Of a stretch of DNA of 64,000 bases, positions 15,542 to 24,155 are shown in pieces. The position numbers were made by a program, and so were the translations under genes. Within the stretch, counting starts at the first letter, position 1, and each line of letters begins with the position of its first letter. The notes under the pieces were generated by a model. It was not told where the DNA came from. It saw nothing but the letters and a program-made list of their open reading frames with translations, and ran no database searches. Location of the stretch: assembly GCF_032399705.1 (NCBI RefSeq), contig NZ_CP135922.1, forward strand, positions 3,410,001-3,474,000. The letters run 5' to 3'. This DNA is from Paenibacillus sp. BIC5C1. Its GTDB lineage: Bacteria > Bacillota > Bacilli > Paenibacillales > Paenibacillaceae.

Positions 15542-16918
15542 TTACAACCGGAAAAATGGCTTGGGAGGGTTGCTTGTGAAACGCATATGATTTAATTCCT
15601 CTGCAATGATGCCGATTCCCTCTTCAATCGCTTTTTCGTCGGTACGAACGATACTAAGACGTAACAAGTTCAGCTTGCGAAACGATGAGAGAAACTGATT
15701 ATCAGTGGCCAGAACGTCAACGCCACAATTCTCCAACCGTTTGATTAAATCTTCTATGTTAATGGAATCGGAAAGGCGTATCGTTGCGAAGAGTCCTCCA
15801 CAAGATTGAACAGTATATAAGCACTCCTTGGGAAGTAATCGCTGTGAAGCTTCCTTTAGATACCTAATGCGCTCATGGTACAAGGCTTTCATCTGTTTGG
15901 CATGATGATCATACATACCCGACTTCATATAAATTTCAAGAAAACCTTGGGACAATACTGAGGTGCTTAAATCAGCTGCATGTTTGTGCCATTGCATTAA
16001 TGGAATTAGCGAATCGGGTATAACGGCAGCAGCAATCCTTAATCCAGGCAACAGCACTTTGGAGAAACTTCTGAGGTAAATGACATGGCTGGCACCATGA
16101 TATGCGTGGATTGGATCAGCTTTACTGTTAGTTTCAAGATCTGCTAGATAGTCATCTTCAACGATGTAAACATCATAGGCCTTGGCAAGTTCAGCCAGCC
16201 GCTGCTTTTCTTTCTCCGTATATGAAGTTCCTAAAGGATTATGGAAACGGGGGATTGTATAAAAAAATTTGATCATATTACTCTGAAAATGCCGCTCCAA
16301 GGTCACCCAGTCAATTCCTTCATGAGTTCTCTCGATACCAATGACGGTTTGGTTCTGTGTCTTAAGTGCTGCAAGCATGCCCCAATACGTCGGCTGTTCA
16401 ACCAGAATGTTAGATTTGCCGTTAGGGAAAGGCATGCCAGCTAACAGATGTAATGCCTGTTGAGCACCTGAATAGATAAACACCTGCTCCGACGAAGGGA
16501 ACACCTGTTGTCTTTGAAAAAGCTTTATGAGCTGTTGCCTAAGAGACAGCAGCCCCTGCGGGTCTGCATAAGTGAATATGGACGATTCAAATAGTTCCAG
16601 AGCTTTATTCATACATTGACGAAATTCAGCTTGAGGAATCGAAGATGAATCTGGAGCAGCAGATGCAAAATCGATTCGTTTTGTTTCCAACAACGGGAGA
16701 AGGGCTTCCTTGGCTACGACAAAATAACCACTCTTTGGGCGTGAATATATAAGATATTGATCTTCAAGCTCTTGATATACTCCAATAATGGTATTAAGAC
16801 TACAACCAAATCGTTCACTTTGCTTACGGATGGAAGGCAGTTTCTGACCGGGTCCAATCAAACCATCAACAATCTCAGAACGAATCAGTTCAACAATAGA
16901 TTCTTTTTTATTGCCCAT
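15542..16918 (-). CDS. MocR-family regulator (GntR DNA-binding domain fused to aminotransferase domain)
   Basis: A 458-residue PLP-dependent regulator. An N-terminal GntR winged helix (LPSIRKQSERFGCSLNTI, YSRPKSGYFV) is joined to a class I aminotransferase-like domain, with VEDDYLADL and the PLP-binding lysine K287 in RSFSKVLLPGLR. MocR proteins sense PLP or amino compounds and usually control the divergent gene, here an EamA-type transporter. Three inverted repeats lie in the 187-base gap between them. The binding lysine is intact. I cannot tell whether it belongs to the PdxR, GabR or another subgroup. Confidence 0.93.
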   Translation of the reverse strand: MGNKKESIVELIRSEIVDGLIGPGQKLPSIRKQSERFGCSLNTIIGVYQELEDQYLIYSRPKSGYFVVAKEALLPLLETKRIDFASAAPDSSSIPQAEFRQCMNKALELFESSIFTYADPQGLLSLRQQLIKLFQRQQVFPSSEQVFIYSGAQQALHLLAGMPFPNGKSNILVEQPTYWGMLAALKTQNQTVIGIERTHEGIDWVTLERHFQSNMIKFFYTIPRFHNPLGTSYTEKEKQRLAELAKAYDVYIVEDDYLADLETNSKADPIHAYHGASHVIYLRSFSKVLLPGLRIAAAVIPDSLIPLMQWHKHAADLSTSVLSQGFLEIYMKSGMYDHHAKQMKALYHERIRYLKEASQRLLPKECLYTVQSCGGLFATIRLSDSINIEDLIKRLENCGVDVLATDNQFLSSFRKLNLLRLSIVRTDEKAIEEGIGIIAEELNHMRFTSNPPKPFFRL

Positions 16919-16953
16919 TCCTATGCTCCTAACTTTATAAATGACCTGTTCTA

Positions 16954-16971
16954 ATCTGTACCCATACAGAT
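16954..16971. promoter_or_regulatory. Inverted repeat ATCTGT-N6-ACAGAT, candidate MocR site
   Basis: ATCTGTACCCATACAGAT has 6-bp perfect arms 36 bases upstream of the MocR start. The inner CTGTA...TACAG core resembles sites described for PdxR-type MocR regulators. It may be the autoregulatory site. Confidence 0.6.
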
Positions 16972-16994
16972 CGATAAATATTCAATGTACGAGA

Positions 16995-17022
16995 TGATTT
17001 GTATCTAATATAATACAAATCA
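16995..17022. promoter_or_regulatory. 10-bp-arm inverted repeat in the MocR/EamA intergenic region
   Basis: TGATTTGTAT and ATACAAATCA form perfect 10-bp arms around an 8-base AT-rich spacer. The position midway between the divergent genes suggests an operator. AT-richness makes chance formation less unlikely than for the other sites. Confidence 0.5.
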
Positions 17023-17053
17023 ATCATAAAAGTGCACTTATGAATTGATTTTT

Positions 17054-17083
17054 TTGCATTATTTCTAAACTGTACAGTTAATT
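17054..17083 (+). promoter_or_regulatory. Putative EamA promoter with AACTGTACAGTT palindrome
   Basis: TTGCAT (17054) and GTTAAT (17077) are spaced by 17 bases. The perfect 12-bp palindrome AACTGTACAGTT (17068-17079) overlaps the spacer and -10 region and repeats the CTGTA/TACAG core of the site near the MocR start. Confidence 0.55.
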
Positions 17084-17105
17084 AGGATCATATGGAGTGG
17101 ATTGG

Positions 17106-17966
17106 ATGAATCAAAAGAGTAACGGTTGGATCAATGGTTTTCTGGGCGTACTTATTTTCAGTGGGTCACTTCCCGCAACACGATTAGCAGTAATAGACTT
17201 TGATCCGGTGTTCCTCACTGTATGTCGAGCGGCTATTGCTGGGGTGTTGGCTGGAATTCTGTTGCTGCTATTCCGACAACAGCGTCCAGTGCGAGGTGAT
17301 ATCTTTCCTTTATTCGTAGTAGCATTATGTGTAGTAGTTGGTTTTCCGCTGCTTACAGCCATAGCTCTTCAGTATGTAACATCTGCACATGCAATCCTCT
17401 ATCTCGGCCTGTTACCACTTTCAACAGCTATATTTGGGGTGCTGCGGGGCGGTGAGCGTCCAAGAGCTGCTTTTTGGATCTTGTCAGTTCTGGGCAGCAG
17501 TCTTGTTGTGGGCTTTGCGCTGACAGAAGGAGCAACATCGTCGCCTATTGGTGATACGCTTATGCTTGCCTCGATCATCGTATGTGGTTACGGTTATGCG
17601 GAAGGGGCACGACTATCACGGAGATTAGGAGGCTGGCAAGTAATCTCTTGGGCACTTGTGTTATCGCTTCCCTTTATGGTTTTGCTTTCAGTTTATTACA
17701 TGCCTGCTTCATGGTCGGATATTCATGGTTCTTCATGGTTAAGTCTTGGCTACGTTTCCCTCTTCAGCATGCTTATTGGTTTTGTGTTCTGGTACCGTGG
17801 CCTGGCCCAAGGCGGGATAGCTGCGGTAGGACAACTGCAGCTTCTTCAACCGTTCTTCGGATTAGTGCTTTCGGCGCTCGTTCTCCATGAGTCCATTGGC
17901 TGGTCCATGTTTGCAGTAAATATCGGTGTCGTGTTATGTGTGGCAATTGCCAAACGTTTCGCATGA
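17106..17966 (+). CDS. EamA/DMT-family transporter
   Basis: A membrane protein of 286 residues with about ten transmembrane helices in two EamA repeats, ending in basic AKRFA. The family moves small metabolites, often exporting amino acids. I prefer ATG at 17106 because GGAG (17094-17097) then has eight-base spacing; GTG at 17097 overlaps that site. It is divergent from the MocR regulator, which probably controls it in response to PLP, an amino acid or a related amine (inference). No substrate is visible from sequence. Confidence 0.87.
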   Translation: MNQKSNGWINGFLGVLIFSGSLPATRLAVIDFDPVFLTVCRAAIAGVLAGILLLLFRQQRPVRGDIFPLFVVALCVVVGFPLLTAIALQYVTSAHAILYLGLLPLSTAIFGVLRGGERPRAAFWILSVLGSSLVVGFALTEGATSSPIGDTLMLASIIVCGYGYAEGARLSRRLGGWQVISWALVLSLPFMVLLSVYYMPASWSDIHGSSWLSLGYVSLFSMLIGFVFWYRGLAQGGIAAVGQLQLLQPFFGLVLSALVLHESIGWSMFAVNIGVVLCVAIAKRFA

Positions 17967-18053
17967 ATTCAGAGCCTATTCATATGCTGATATGTTATGC
18001 TAAATATCGTTACTTCTGAGACTTGTATAGAGTCATAATCCGTATATTCTTCC

Positions 18054-18086
18054 AACCCTTTGGCGAATCTGTACCAAAGGGTTTTT
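18054..18086 (+). terminator. Rho-independent terminator after the EamA gene
   Basis: AACCCTTTGG pairs perfectly with CCAAAGGGTT around a 10-base loop and runs into GTTTTTC. Confidence 0.85.
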
Positions 18087-18152
18087 CAATTTCATTTTCA
18101 TGATAATATGAGATGAAGTATGCGAATTAAATTCTGGTTAGGAGAAGATAAT

Positions 18153-18524
18153 ATGGACGTTTTTGCAGAATATCTGGCACGAATTGATAACCTGGGACAT
18201 CGGGATCGTACGGAAGAAGTATTAGAGTGGATTATCAACAAGTACCCCAATTTAGTACCTAAAATAGCGTGGAATCAGCCCATGTTTACCGATCATGGCA
18301 CATTTATTATTGGATTTAGTGTATCCAAACATCATTTGGCTATGGCGCCTGAAAAGGCAGGGATCAATCATTTTTCCGATGAAATTGCGAAAGCTGGTTA
18401 TGATCATACGAAAGAGTTGGTGCGCATCCGGTGGGATGGGCCGGTTGATTTTTCATTACTGGAAAGAATAATTGACTTTAACATCACAGAAAAGGCAGAC
18501 TGTTCAACCTTTTGGCGGAAATAG
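18153..18524 (+). CDS. fra: Frataxin-like intracellular iron chaperone Fra (YdhG)
   Basis: A 123-residue cytoplasmic protein that I recognise as the Bacillus Fra/YdhG type across its length: MDVFAEYLARI, RTEEVLEWIINKYPNL, AWNQPMFTDHGTFIIGFSVS, HLAMAPEK, AGYDHTKELVRI and the terminal EKADCSTFWRK. In B. subtilis Fra binds iron and supplies it for Fe-S cluster and haem-related use. The start is ATG 18153, preceded by AGGAGAAGATA; an ATG at 18120 would add a leader not found in the family. It is a single gene closed by a bidirectional hairpin shared with the convergent LysR gene. Confidence 0.92.
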   Translation: MDVFAEYLARIDNLGHRDRTEEVLEWIINKYPNLVPKIAWNQPMFTDHGTFIIGFSVSKHHLAMAPEKAGINHFSDEIAKAGYDHTKELVRIRWDGPVDFSLLERIIDFNITEKADCSTFWRK

Positions 18525-18545
18525 GCATGCGAATATCCTACAACA

Positions 18546-18585
18546 AAAGACCTCGCTCTCACTTACGTCGGTGAGCGGGGTCTTT
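18546..18585. terminator. Bidirectional terminator between fra and the LysR gene
   Basis: AAAGACC ... GGTCTTT with inner CGCTC/GAGCG pairing forms a long stem between two convergent genes, with A- and T-rich flanks. Confidence 0.75.
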
Positions 18586-18592
18586 ATAATGC

Positions 18593-19483
18593 TCATTCAT
18601 CCATTGAGTTGGACATTGCACCAAAGTAATCTATAACTACGCTGCGAAACGCGATAGCTGCATTCGAGATATATCTGTCTCTATGCGACAATAAAGCAAT
18701 TTCCCGCACGAGGCTCTGATCCTCAATTTGAAGATATACAATGCGTTCCTGCGGGTTTCCTGCTGTATTGGGTTTGAATGCAAGCCCAATCTCCGCTTCC
18801 ACAAGTGCAGTTAATCTTGCAGGTTCATCTCCTTCATAAACATACTTCGGTACAAACCCGACGGATTGGCATTTGGAGTCCACCAGATCACGAATACCAT
18901 ATCCTTTTTTCACCCCCACAAACCATTCATCCTTAAGCTCTTCTAAAGTGATGCTGCTTCGATCCGCATATCGATGACCGAGAGGCACAGCGACTACAAT
19001 GGGGTCCTCGAACAGTATCTGACATTCAATATCATCCCCATGGATCGGAGGGGATGATAAGCAAAAATCAATTTCACCGCGGTGGAGAAGGGTGGACATC
19101 TCTTCCAAAGTAACCATTTGTACATGAAACTGAACATTCGGCTTATTTTTTCGGAATTCCCGCAAGATTCCTGGTAATGTGCTTGCTGTAGTGACTGCCA
19201 AGTTAAGTGTACCGTGATCCGGGTTGGAGAGATCAGCAATTTCCTGTTTTCCCTGTTCCAATTCGAATAGTGCTTTTTCTGTCCGTCGAAGGAATGTTCT
19301 TCCGAATTCATTTAATCGCAGCTTTCTGCCCAATCGATCAAATAACGGTGCACCCAAGTCATCCTCCAAACGTTGTATCGTTTTGCTCAGTGAGGATTGA
19401 GTGACATGCAGCTTGCCCGCAGCTTCCGTAACATGTTCACATCGGGCTAACGTTAGAAAATAGCGTAGCTGAAGAAGTTCCAT
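18593..19483 (-). CDS. LysR-family transcriptional regulator
   Basis: A 296-residue regulator with the N-terminal LysR winged helix (LLQLRYFLTLARCEHVTEAAGKLHVTQSSLSKTIQRLEDDLG; residues 1-60) and a periplasmic-binding-like effector domain (about residues 90-290). It is transcribed divergently from a DHA2-type efflux transporter 111 bases away, which is the natural target. An inverted repeat TGGAAT-N10-ATTCCA lies in the gap. The effector is unknown. Confidence 0.92.
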   Translation of the reverse strand: MELLQLRYFLTLARCEHVTEAAGKLHVTQSSLSKTIQRLEDDLGAPLFDRLGRKLRLNEFGRTFLRRTEKALFELEQGKQEIADLSNPDHGTLNLAVTTASTLPGILREFRKNKPNVQFHVQMVTLEEMSTLLHRGEIDFCLSSPPIHGDDIECQILFEDPIVVAVPLGHRYADRSSITLEELKDEWFVGVKKGYGIRDLVDSKCQSVGFVPKYVYEGDEPARLTALVEAEIGLAFKPNTAGNPQERIVYLQIEDQSLVREIALLSHRDRYISNAAIAFRSVVIDYFGAMSNSMDE

Positions 19484-19537
19484 TTCGCACCACTCTCTTA
19501 TTCCTTTTGGTTCATCAAATCATAACATAAAATGCGT

Positions 19538-19559
19538 TGGAATAAATAACGGGATTCCA
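19538..19559. promoter_or_regulatory. Short inverted repeat, possible LysR site
   Basis: TGGAAT and ATTCCA are separated by 10 bases between the divergent LysR and MFS genes. The size fits a LysR half-site pair, but 6-bp arms are weak evidence. Confidence 0.35.
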
Positions 19560-19594
19560 TTAAGATGACAACAGAAGAAGGGGGGATATACGTA

Positions 19595-20980
19595 ATGAAC
19601 GCTCGAAATATATGGTTAATGATATCTGTGGGTTTGGGAATCATGCTGAATCCGCTCAATTCCTCCATGATCTCTATAGCAATTGCAAGACTACAACAGG
19701 AGTTTTCACTTGATGTTACAGCCGTTTCATGGATTATTTTTTCCTTTTACATTGCAAGTGCAGTGGCTCAACCCGTCATGGGAAAATGCAGTGATCTGTT
19801 TGGCCGAAGACAGATATTCCTTATCGGTCTGGTTGTTGTCTTCGTTTCCTCCATGTTAGCTCCGTTATCACCAAACTTTTCTTGGCTCATCGTATTCCGG
19901 ATCATTCAATCTGTTGGCACAAGCATGATGGTAGCCGTCGGGATGGCGATTGTAAGAATCCACGTTACTGAGAAACAGGCAGCTGCCCTGTCTATCCTTG
20001 CGATGTTCCTGTCTGGTGCAGCCGCGGTAGGCCCTTTTATTGGCGGTGTATTGATTCATTGGTGGGACTGGCAAAGTATTTTTCTTGTGAATATTCCATT
20101 GGTGATTGCAAGCTTTATATTCGCCTGGAAAACCATTCCCAAAGAAGGGGCACTTAAATCCAACTATGGTGACTTGTCCATCAGAAAATGGTTCCTGCTG
20201 ATTGATGCGCCAGGCATACTCTTGTTCACTGTCGCTTTGGTGACTCTGCTAATGAGCGTGCTTTCCGTTAAATCAACCGGACATTTTTCATCATGGCACC
20301 TTATGGCAGGGGGAATCGGTTTGATTGCATTAGCAAGTTTTATACGACATGAATTGAAAACACCGTCTCCTTTTATCCCGCTGAGGGTATTTGCCAAATA
20401 TCCCGAAATGACCTGGGTGAATGTACAATTTATGCTGGTTAACACGTTGTTTTACGCGCTGTTCTTTGGTGTGCCGTCTTATTTGCAGCAGGTACGCCAT
20501 CTGAACGAAGTTCATACAGGACTAATGATGCTAACCCTCGGTTTATGTTCACTCATTAGTTCTCCACTCGCCGGACGCTGGATTGACAAATCAGGTACGC
20601 GGCCAGCTTTGATCGTTTCAGCGGTGTTAATGACGTTCGGTTCCATCTTGATAGTGGCATTGGATAAAAATTCACCCGTGGTGAGTGTCATCTTGCCCTT
20701 AGCTATATTCGGCATAAGTAACGGGCTGAACAGTGTCGGGATGCAGGCGGCTTTGTTTACGAGCACACCCAAAGATATGATCGGGGTCGCATCAGGCATT
20801 TTTAATACATCGAGATATCTGGGGACCATTTTGTCGTCGTTGTTGATTGGCATTGTCATGGGAAACACTTTCAGTTTTATCGGATTTCAAACGCTCGGAA
20901 TCATCCTGTCGGTATTAGCTGCATCTTTAATCATGATGACCTTACGACGCCATAAATCATCCGAAGCACAAGCGATATAG
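19595..20980 (+). CDS. MFS transporter, DHA2 (EmrB/QacA) drug-efflux type
   Basis: A membrane protein of 461 residues with about 14 helices. Diagnostic stretches are the N-terminal NPLNSSMISIAIARLQQEF, motif A-like GKCSDLFGRRQIFLIG, and the motif C-like antiporter segment LSGAAAVGPFIGGVLIHWWDWQSIFLVNIP, all typical of proton-driven multidrug exporters. I use ATG 19595, where AAGGGGGG lies nine bases upstream; the earlier ATG at 19565 would run through that ribosome binding site. Probably controlled by the divergent LysR regulator. Substrate unknown. Confidence 0.9.
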   Translation: MNARNIWLMISVGLGIMLNPLNSSMISIAIARLQQEFSLDVTAVSWIIFSFYIASAVAQPVMGKCSDLFGRRQIFLIGLVVVFVSSMLAPLSPNFSWLIVFRIIQSVGTSMMVAVGMAIVRIHVTEKQAAALSILAMFLSGAAAVGPFIGGVLIHWWDWQSIFLVNIPLVIASFIFAWKTIPKEGALKSNYGDLSIRKWFLLIDAPGILLFTVALVTLLMSVLSVKSTGHFSSWHLMAGGIGLIALASFIRHELKTPSPFIPLRVFAKYPEMTWVNVQFMLVNTLFYALFFGVPSYLQQVRHLNEVHTGLMMLTLGLCSLISSPLAGRWIDKSGTRPALIVSAVLMTFGSILIVALDKNSPVVSVILPLAIFGISNGLNSVGMQAALFTSTPKDMIGVASGIFNTSRYLGTILSSLLIGIVMGNTFSFIGFQTLGIILSVLAASLIMMTLRRHKSSEAQAI

Positions 20981-21004
20981 TGACAAACCACATGATTCAC
21001 ATTT

Positions 21005-21868
21005 TTACGTAGTCATATATTGCTTTCGAAATTGAAGCGGAGACAACCCGATATACCGTTTGAAACAAGACGAGAAGTAGGGTGCATAACGAAAACCCAC
21101 TTCTTCCGCAATGCGGTCGATTAACCAGTCTGTAGTAACCAGTAATCGCTTTGCACGTTCTAAACGAAGCTCATTTAAATACTCAATCGGTGTTTTACCA
21201 TACTTCATTTTCATGCAACGGATAACATAGTTGGGATGAAAATGGAGAGCTGCGGCCAAGGTTTCATTTGTGACCTTTGTCTTGTAATTCTGTTGAATAT
21301 ATATTGCTGCTTGTTCTGCTAATCGTGTCTGCACGGAATCCATCACCCGCAAGCTACCTTCTTCCAGCATGGACAGCAATTCACCTAGCAAGCGCTGCTC
21401 CTGCCAAAAGGAGCTTTCCATTTCAAGTGTCAACAATTGCTCCAGAAGGTTGAAAACCGCTTGTGGATTGGCTAATTTTGAATGCTTAGGAAGCCTTAAT
21501 GTATAAGGGTTGCCAAACGGTCTGGAGGAGTCTTGCAACTCCGGTTCATGGATAGAAGAGGTGAGCAAACTTTCATATCTTTCAACATGCTCGAAATGCA
21601 GCCAGTAAAACACCGTTTTCTGTGTACACGGCCTGACCGAATAGTGTTCTCCTTCTGGCAGCAGGATTAGTGAATCTCCTTTTTCCAAGGTCCATTGCTG
21701 ATCATTCTCTCCTATATATAACTCTCCCTTGACCACAATCAGTACATCGTAGATACCAAGCTTTTTTCGGTTCGGATGATGATCTCCAATTTCATATTCT
21801 GAACGTCCTGCTCCTAAATAATAGGGGAGTTGGGGGACTTTAAGCTCTATGATTCCTTCTCCATTCAA
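21005..21868 (-). CDS. AraC-family regulator with N-terminal cupin domain
   Basis: A 287-residue regulator starting at TTG behind GGGAGGG. The N-terminal half is a cupin-like sensor (KLGIYDVLIVVKGELYIGE, GDSLILLPEGEHYSV, FYWLHFEH). The C-terminal AraC domain has its two helix-turn-helix motifs (TNETLAAALHFHPNYVIRCMKM and IDRIAEEVGFRYAPYFSSCFKRY). It is divergent from a GH127 arabinofuranosidase gene 126 bases away, so it probably activates that gene in response to an arabinose-containing sugar (inference). Confidence 0.92.
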   Translation of the reverse strand: MNGEGIIELKVPQLPYYLGAGRSEYEIGDHHPNRKKLGIYDVLIVVKGELYIGENDQQWTLEKGDSLILLPEGEHYSVRPCTQKTVFYWLHFEHVERYESLLTSSIHEPELQDSSRPFGNPYTLRLPKHSKLANPQAVFNLLEQLLTLEMESSFWQEQRLLGELLSMLEEGSLRVMDSVQTRLAEQAAIYIQQNYKTKVTNETLAAALHFHPNYVIRCMKMKYGKTPIEYLNELRLERAKRLLVTTDWLIDRIAEEVGFRYAPYFSSCFKRYIGLSPLQFRKQYMTT

Positions 21869-21994
21869 AACAGATAACCCTCCCTATTAGTGTTAAATTT
21901 TATAGAAATAAGTTCAATTCAATTCTATTTTCCCACGTAATCACAGCTTATAATTGAAAATCATAAGAGTCAATTTTATAGGAGGAATTCCATA

Positions 21995-23938
21995 ATGCCA
22001 AAAACCAAAGTAGCCATTCAAGACACCTTCTGGAAAGAATACTCCGAATTAGTCCGTCAGACTGTCATTCCTTATCAATGGGAAGCGTTAAATGACCGAA
22101 TCGAAGGTGCGGAGCCGAGCTATGCCATCCGTAATTTTCGAATTGCAGCTGGTTTGGAGAAAGGTGAATTCGGGGGATGGGTGTTTCAGGATAGCGATCT
22201 CTATAAATGGTTGGAAGCGGTTGCTTATTCGCTCGGTAACCATCCTGATTCCAAACTTGAGAGCATCGCTGATGAAGTGATTGACCTGATTGGTCAAGCT
22301 CAACATGAAAATGGGTATGTAAATACCTATTTCACCATTAAAGAGCCTGGAAGACAATGGACCAATCTGTATGAAGCTCATGAGTTATATTGTGCCGGTC
22401 ATATGATTGAAGCAGCAGTTGCATATTATCAAGCGACAGGGAAGCGCAGATTGCTTGACATCGCATGTCGATTCGCTGATCTCATTGACAGCATGTTTGG
22501 AACCGAGCCAGGTAAAATTCAGGCGTATTGCGGGCACCAGGAAATAGAGTTAGCCCTGGTTAAACTGTATAACGTTACGGGAGAACAGCGTTACTTGGAT
22601 CTGAGCAGTTATTTCATTAATGAACGCGGCAACCAACCCAGTTATTTTGTGGAAGAATGGGAACGCCGGGGAAGGAAGAATATTTGGTCGCAAGGAACTC
22701 CCAATCTTGAGGTCTATCAGTCTCATCTGCCTGTGAGAGAACAATCTGTGGCCGTAGGTCATTCAGTTCGTGCGGTGTATATGTACACCGCCATGGCCGA
22801 TTTGGCACGCCTCACGAATGATTCAAGCTTGCGAGAAGCCTGCGAACGGCTCTGGATCAATACAACGCGCAAGCAAATGTATATTACCGGGGGCATAGGT
22901 GCAACACATTTGGGGGAAGCATTCACGTTCGACTATGATTTGCCTAACGATACGGTATATGCGGAGACCTGCGCTTCCATTGGGCTGATTTTCTGGGCAC
23001 GTCGGATGCTGCAATTGGAAGCCAAAAGTGATTATGCTGACGTCATGGAAAGAGCACTATACAATAATGTACTTGGCAGCATGTCCAAGGACGGACAACA
23101 TTTCTTCTATGTAAACCCACTAGAGGTATACCCGGATGCGAGTGAAAAAAATCCAGATAAACATCACGTAAAGCCCGTACGTCAGAAATGGTTTGGTTGT
23201 TCATGCTGTCCGCCTAATGTGGCACGTTTATTAAGTTCACTTCATGATTACATTTACGACGTAACCGATGACGGAAAAACGGTGTATGTTCACTTGTTTA
23301 TCGGCAGTGAGCTTCAATGGGTGACAGGAGACGGTTTGCAATTGACAGTACACCAACAATCTGAATTACCGTGGCAGGGGAAGGTGGAATTTTCGATTTC
23401 TATTGGTTCCAACCATGCTAAAGCCGCACCATTTGAGATTGCACTCCGAATTCCTCAGTGGTATCAAAGCCAAGATCCAATATTAAAGATCAACGGGGAA
23501 CCTCAACATTATCGTAAGGAAAATGGTTATGCGAAAATGGAACGTAATTGGTCCGATGGTGATACAGTACAGTGGATATTGCCACTGGAAACCCAATTGA
23601 TTGCAGCACATCCTCTGATTCGATCGGATGCTGGCAAAGCTGCCATCCAACGCGGACCGCTCGTTTATTGTCTGGAGCAAGTGGATAATGGATCTCCACT
23701 GTCTTCTCTCTCGTTTGCCGAGGAGCCAAAGTTGGGAGAACATGATGCGCCTGAACTGCTTGGTGGCTGCATTACTGTAGAAGTTGATGGACTACTTGTC
23801 GATGAATCTGCTTGGGTGGAGAATCAGCCATACCAACCGCTGCACAAAAAATTAAAACCGGTACAACTCACAGCAATCCCTTATTATTTATGGGGCAATC
23901 GACAAGCGGGAGAGATGAATGTTTGGCTTCGTACCTGA
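21995..23938 (+). CDS. GH127 beta-L-arabinofuranosidase (DUF1680 family)
   Basis: A 647-residue cytoplasmic glycosidase without a signal peptide. In the characterised HypBA1 enzyme, a Glu and three Cys bind zinc and one Cys is the nucleophile; the same set is present here as E324 and C326 in YAETCAS and C404-C405 in WFGCSCCPPN. An alpha/alpha-barrel N-terminal region (ALNDRIEGAEPSYAIRNFRIAAG ... GHMIEAAVAYYQATGKRRLL) and C-terminal beta-sandwiches complete the family layout. It should release L-arabinofuranose from imported oligosaccharides. Ribosome binding site AGGAGG precedes the ATG. Regulated probably by the divergent AraC protein. Confidence 0.93.
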   Translation: MPKTKVAIQDTFWKEYSELVRQTVIPYQWEALNDRIEGAEPSYAIRNFRIAAGLEKGEFGGWVFQDSDLYKWLEAVAYSLGNHPDSKLESIADEVIDLIGQAQHENGYVNTYFTIKEPGRQWTNLYEAHELYCAGHMIEAAVAYYQATGKRRLLDIACRFADLIDSMFGTEPGKIQAYCGHQEIELALVKLYNVTGEQRYLDLSSYFINERGNQPSYFVEEWERRGRKNIWSQGTPNLEVYQSHLPVREQSVAVGHSVRAVYMYTAMADLARLTNDSSLREACERLWINTTRKQMYITGGIGATHLGEAFTFDYDLPNDTVYAETCASIGLIFWARRMLQLEAKSDYADVMERALYNNVLGSMSKDGQHFFYVNPLEVYPDASEKNPDKHHVKPVRQKWFGCSCCPPNVARLLSSLHDYIYDVTDDGKTVYVHLFIGSELQWVTGDGLQLTVHQQSELPWQGKVEFSISIGSNHAKAAPFEIALRIPQWYQSQDPILKINGEPQHYRKENGYAKMERNWSDGDTVQWILPLETQLIAAHPLIRSDAGKAAIQRGPLVYCLEQVDNGSPLSSLSFAEEPKLGEHDAPELLGGCITVEVDGLLVDESAWVENQPYQPLHKKLKPVQLTAIPYYLWGNRQAGEMNVWLRT

Positions 23939-23992
23939 TTATATAATTCGGATGTGACAGCTTTAATTGAAAATCGGAAAGAGTCACAAAGT

Positions 23993-24019
23993 AAAAAGTC
24001 GCCTAAATGGCGACTTTTT
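23993..24019 (+). terminator. Rho-independent terminator after the GH127 gene
   Basis: AAAAAGTCGCC pairs perfectly with GGCGACTTTTT around a TAAAT loop. The same AGTCGCC/GGCGACT stem recurs in terminators at 26441 and 61517. Confidence 0.92.
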
Positions 24020-24155
24020 GCTTTTAAGGTCAGGCTCATTTAATGCAAACAGCTACTTTTTTTAAACGAAATTTAAGATACGTATTAAAACAGTGTAAGG
24101 TTGATCTTCTATACTTGCCTCTGAGCTTCAAAAATCATTCGAGGGAGAGATTTTT

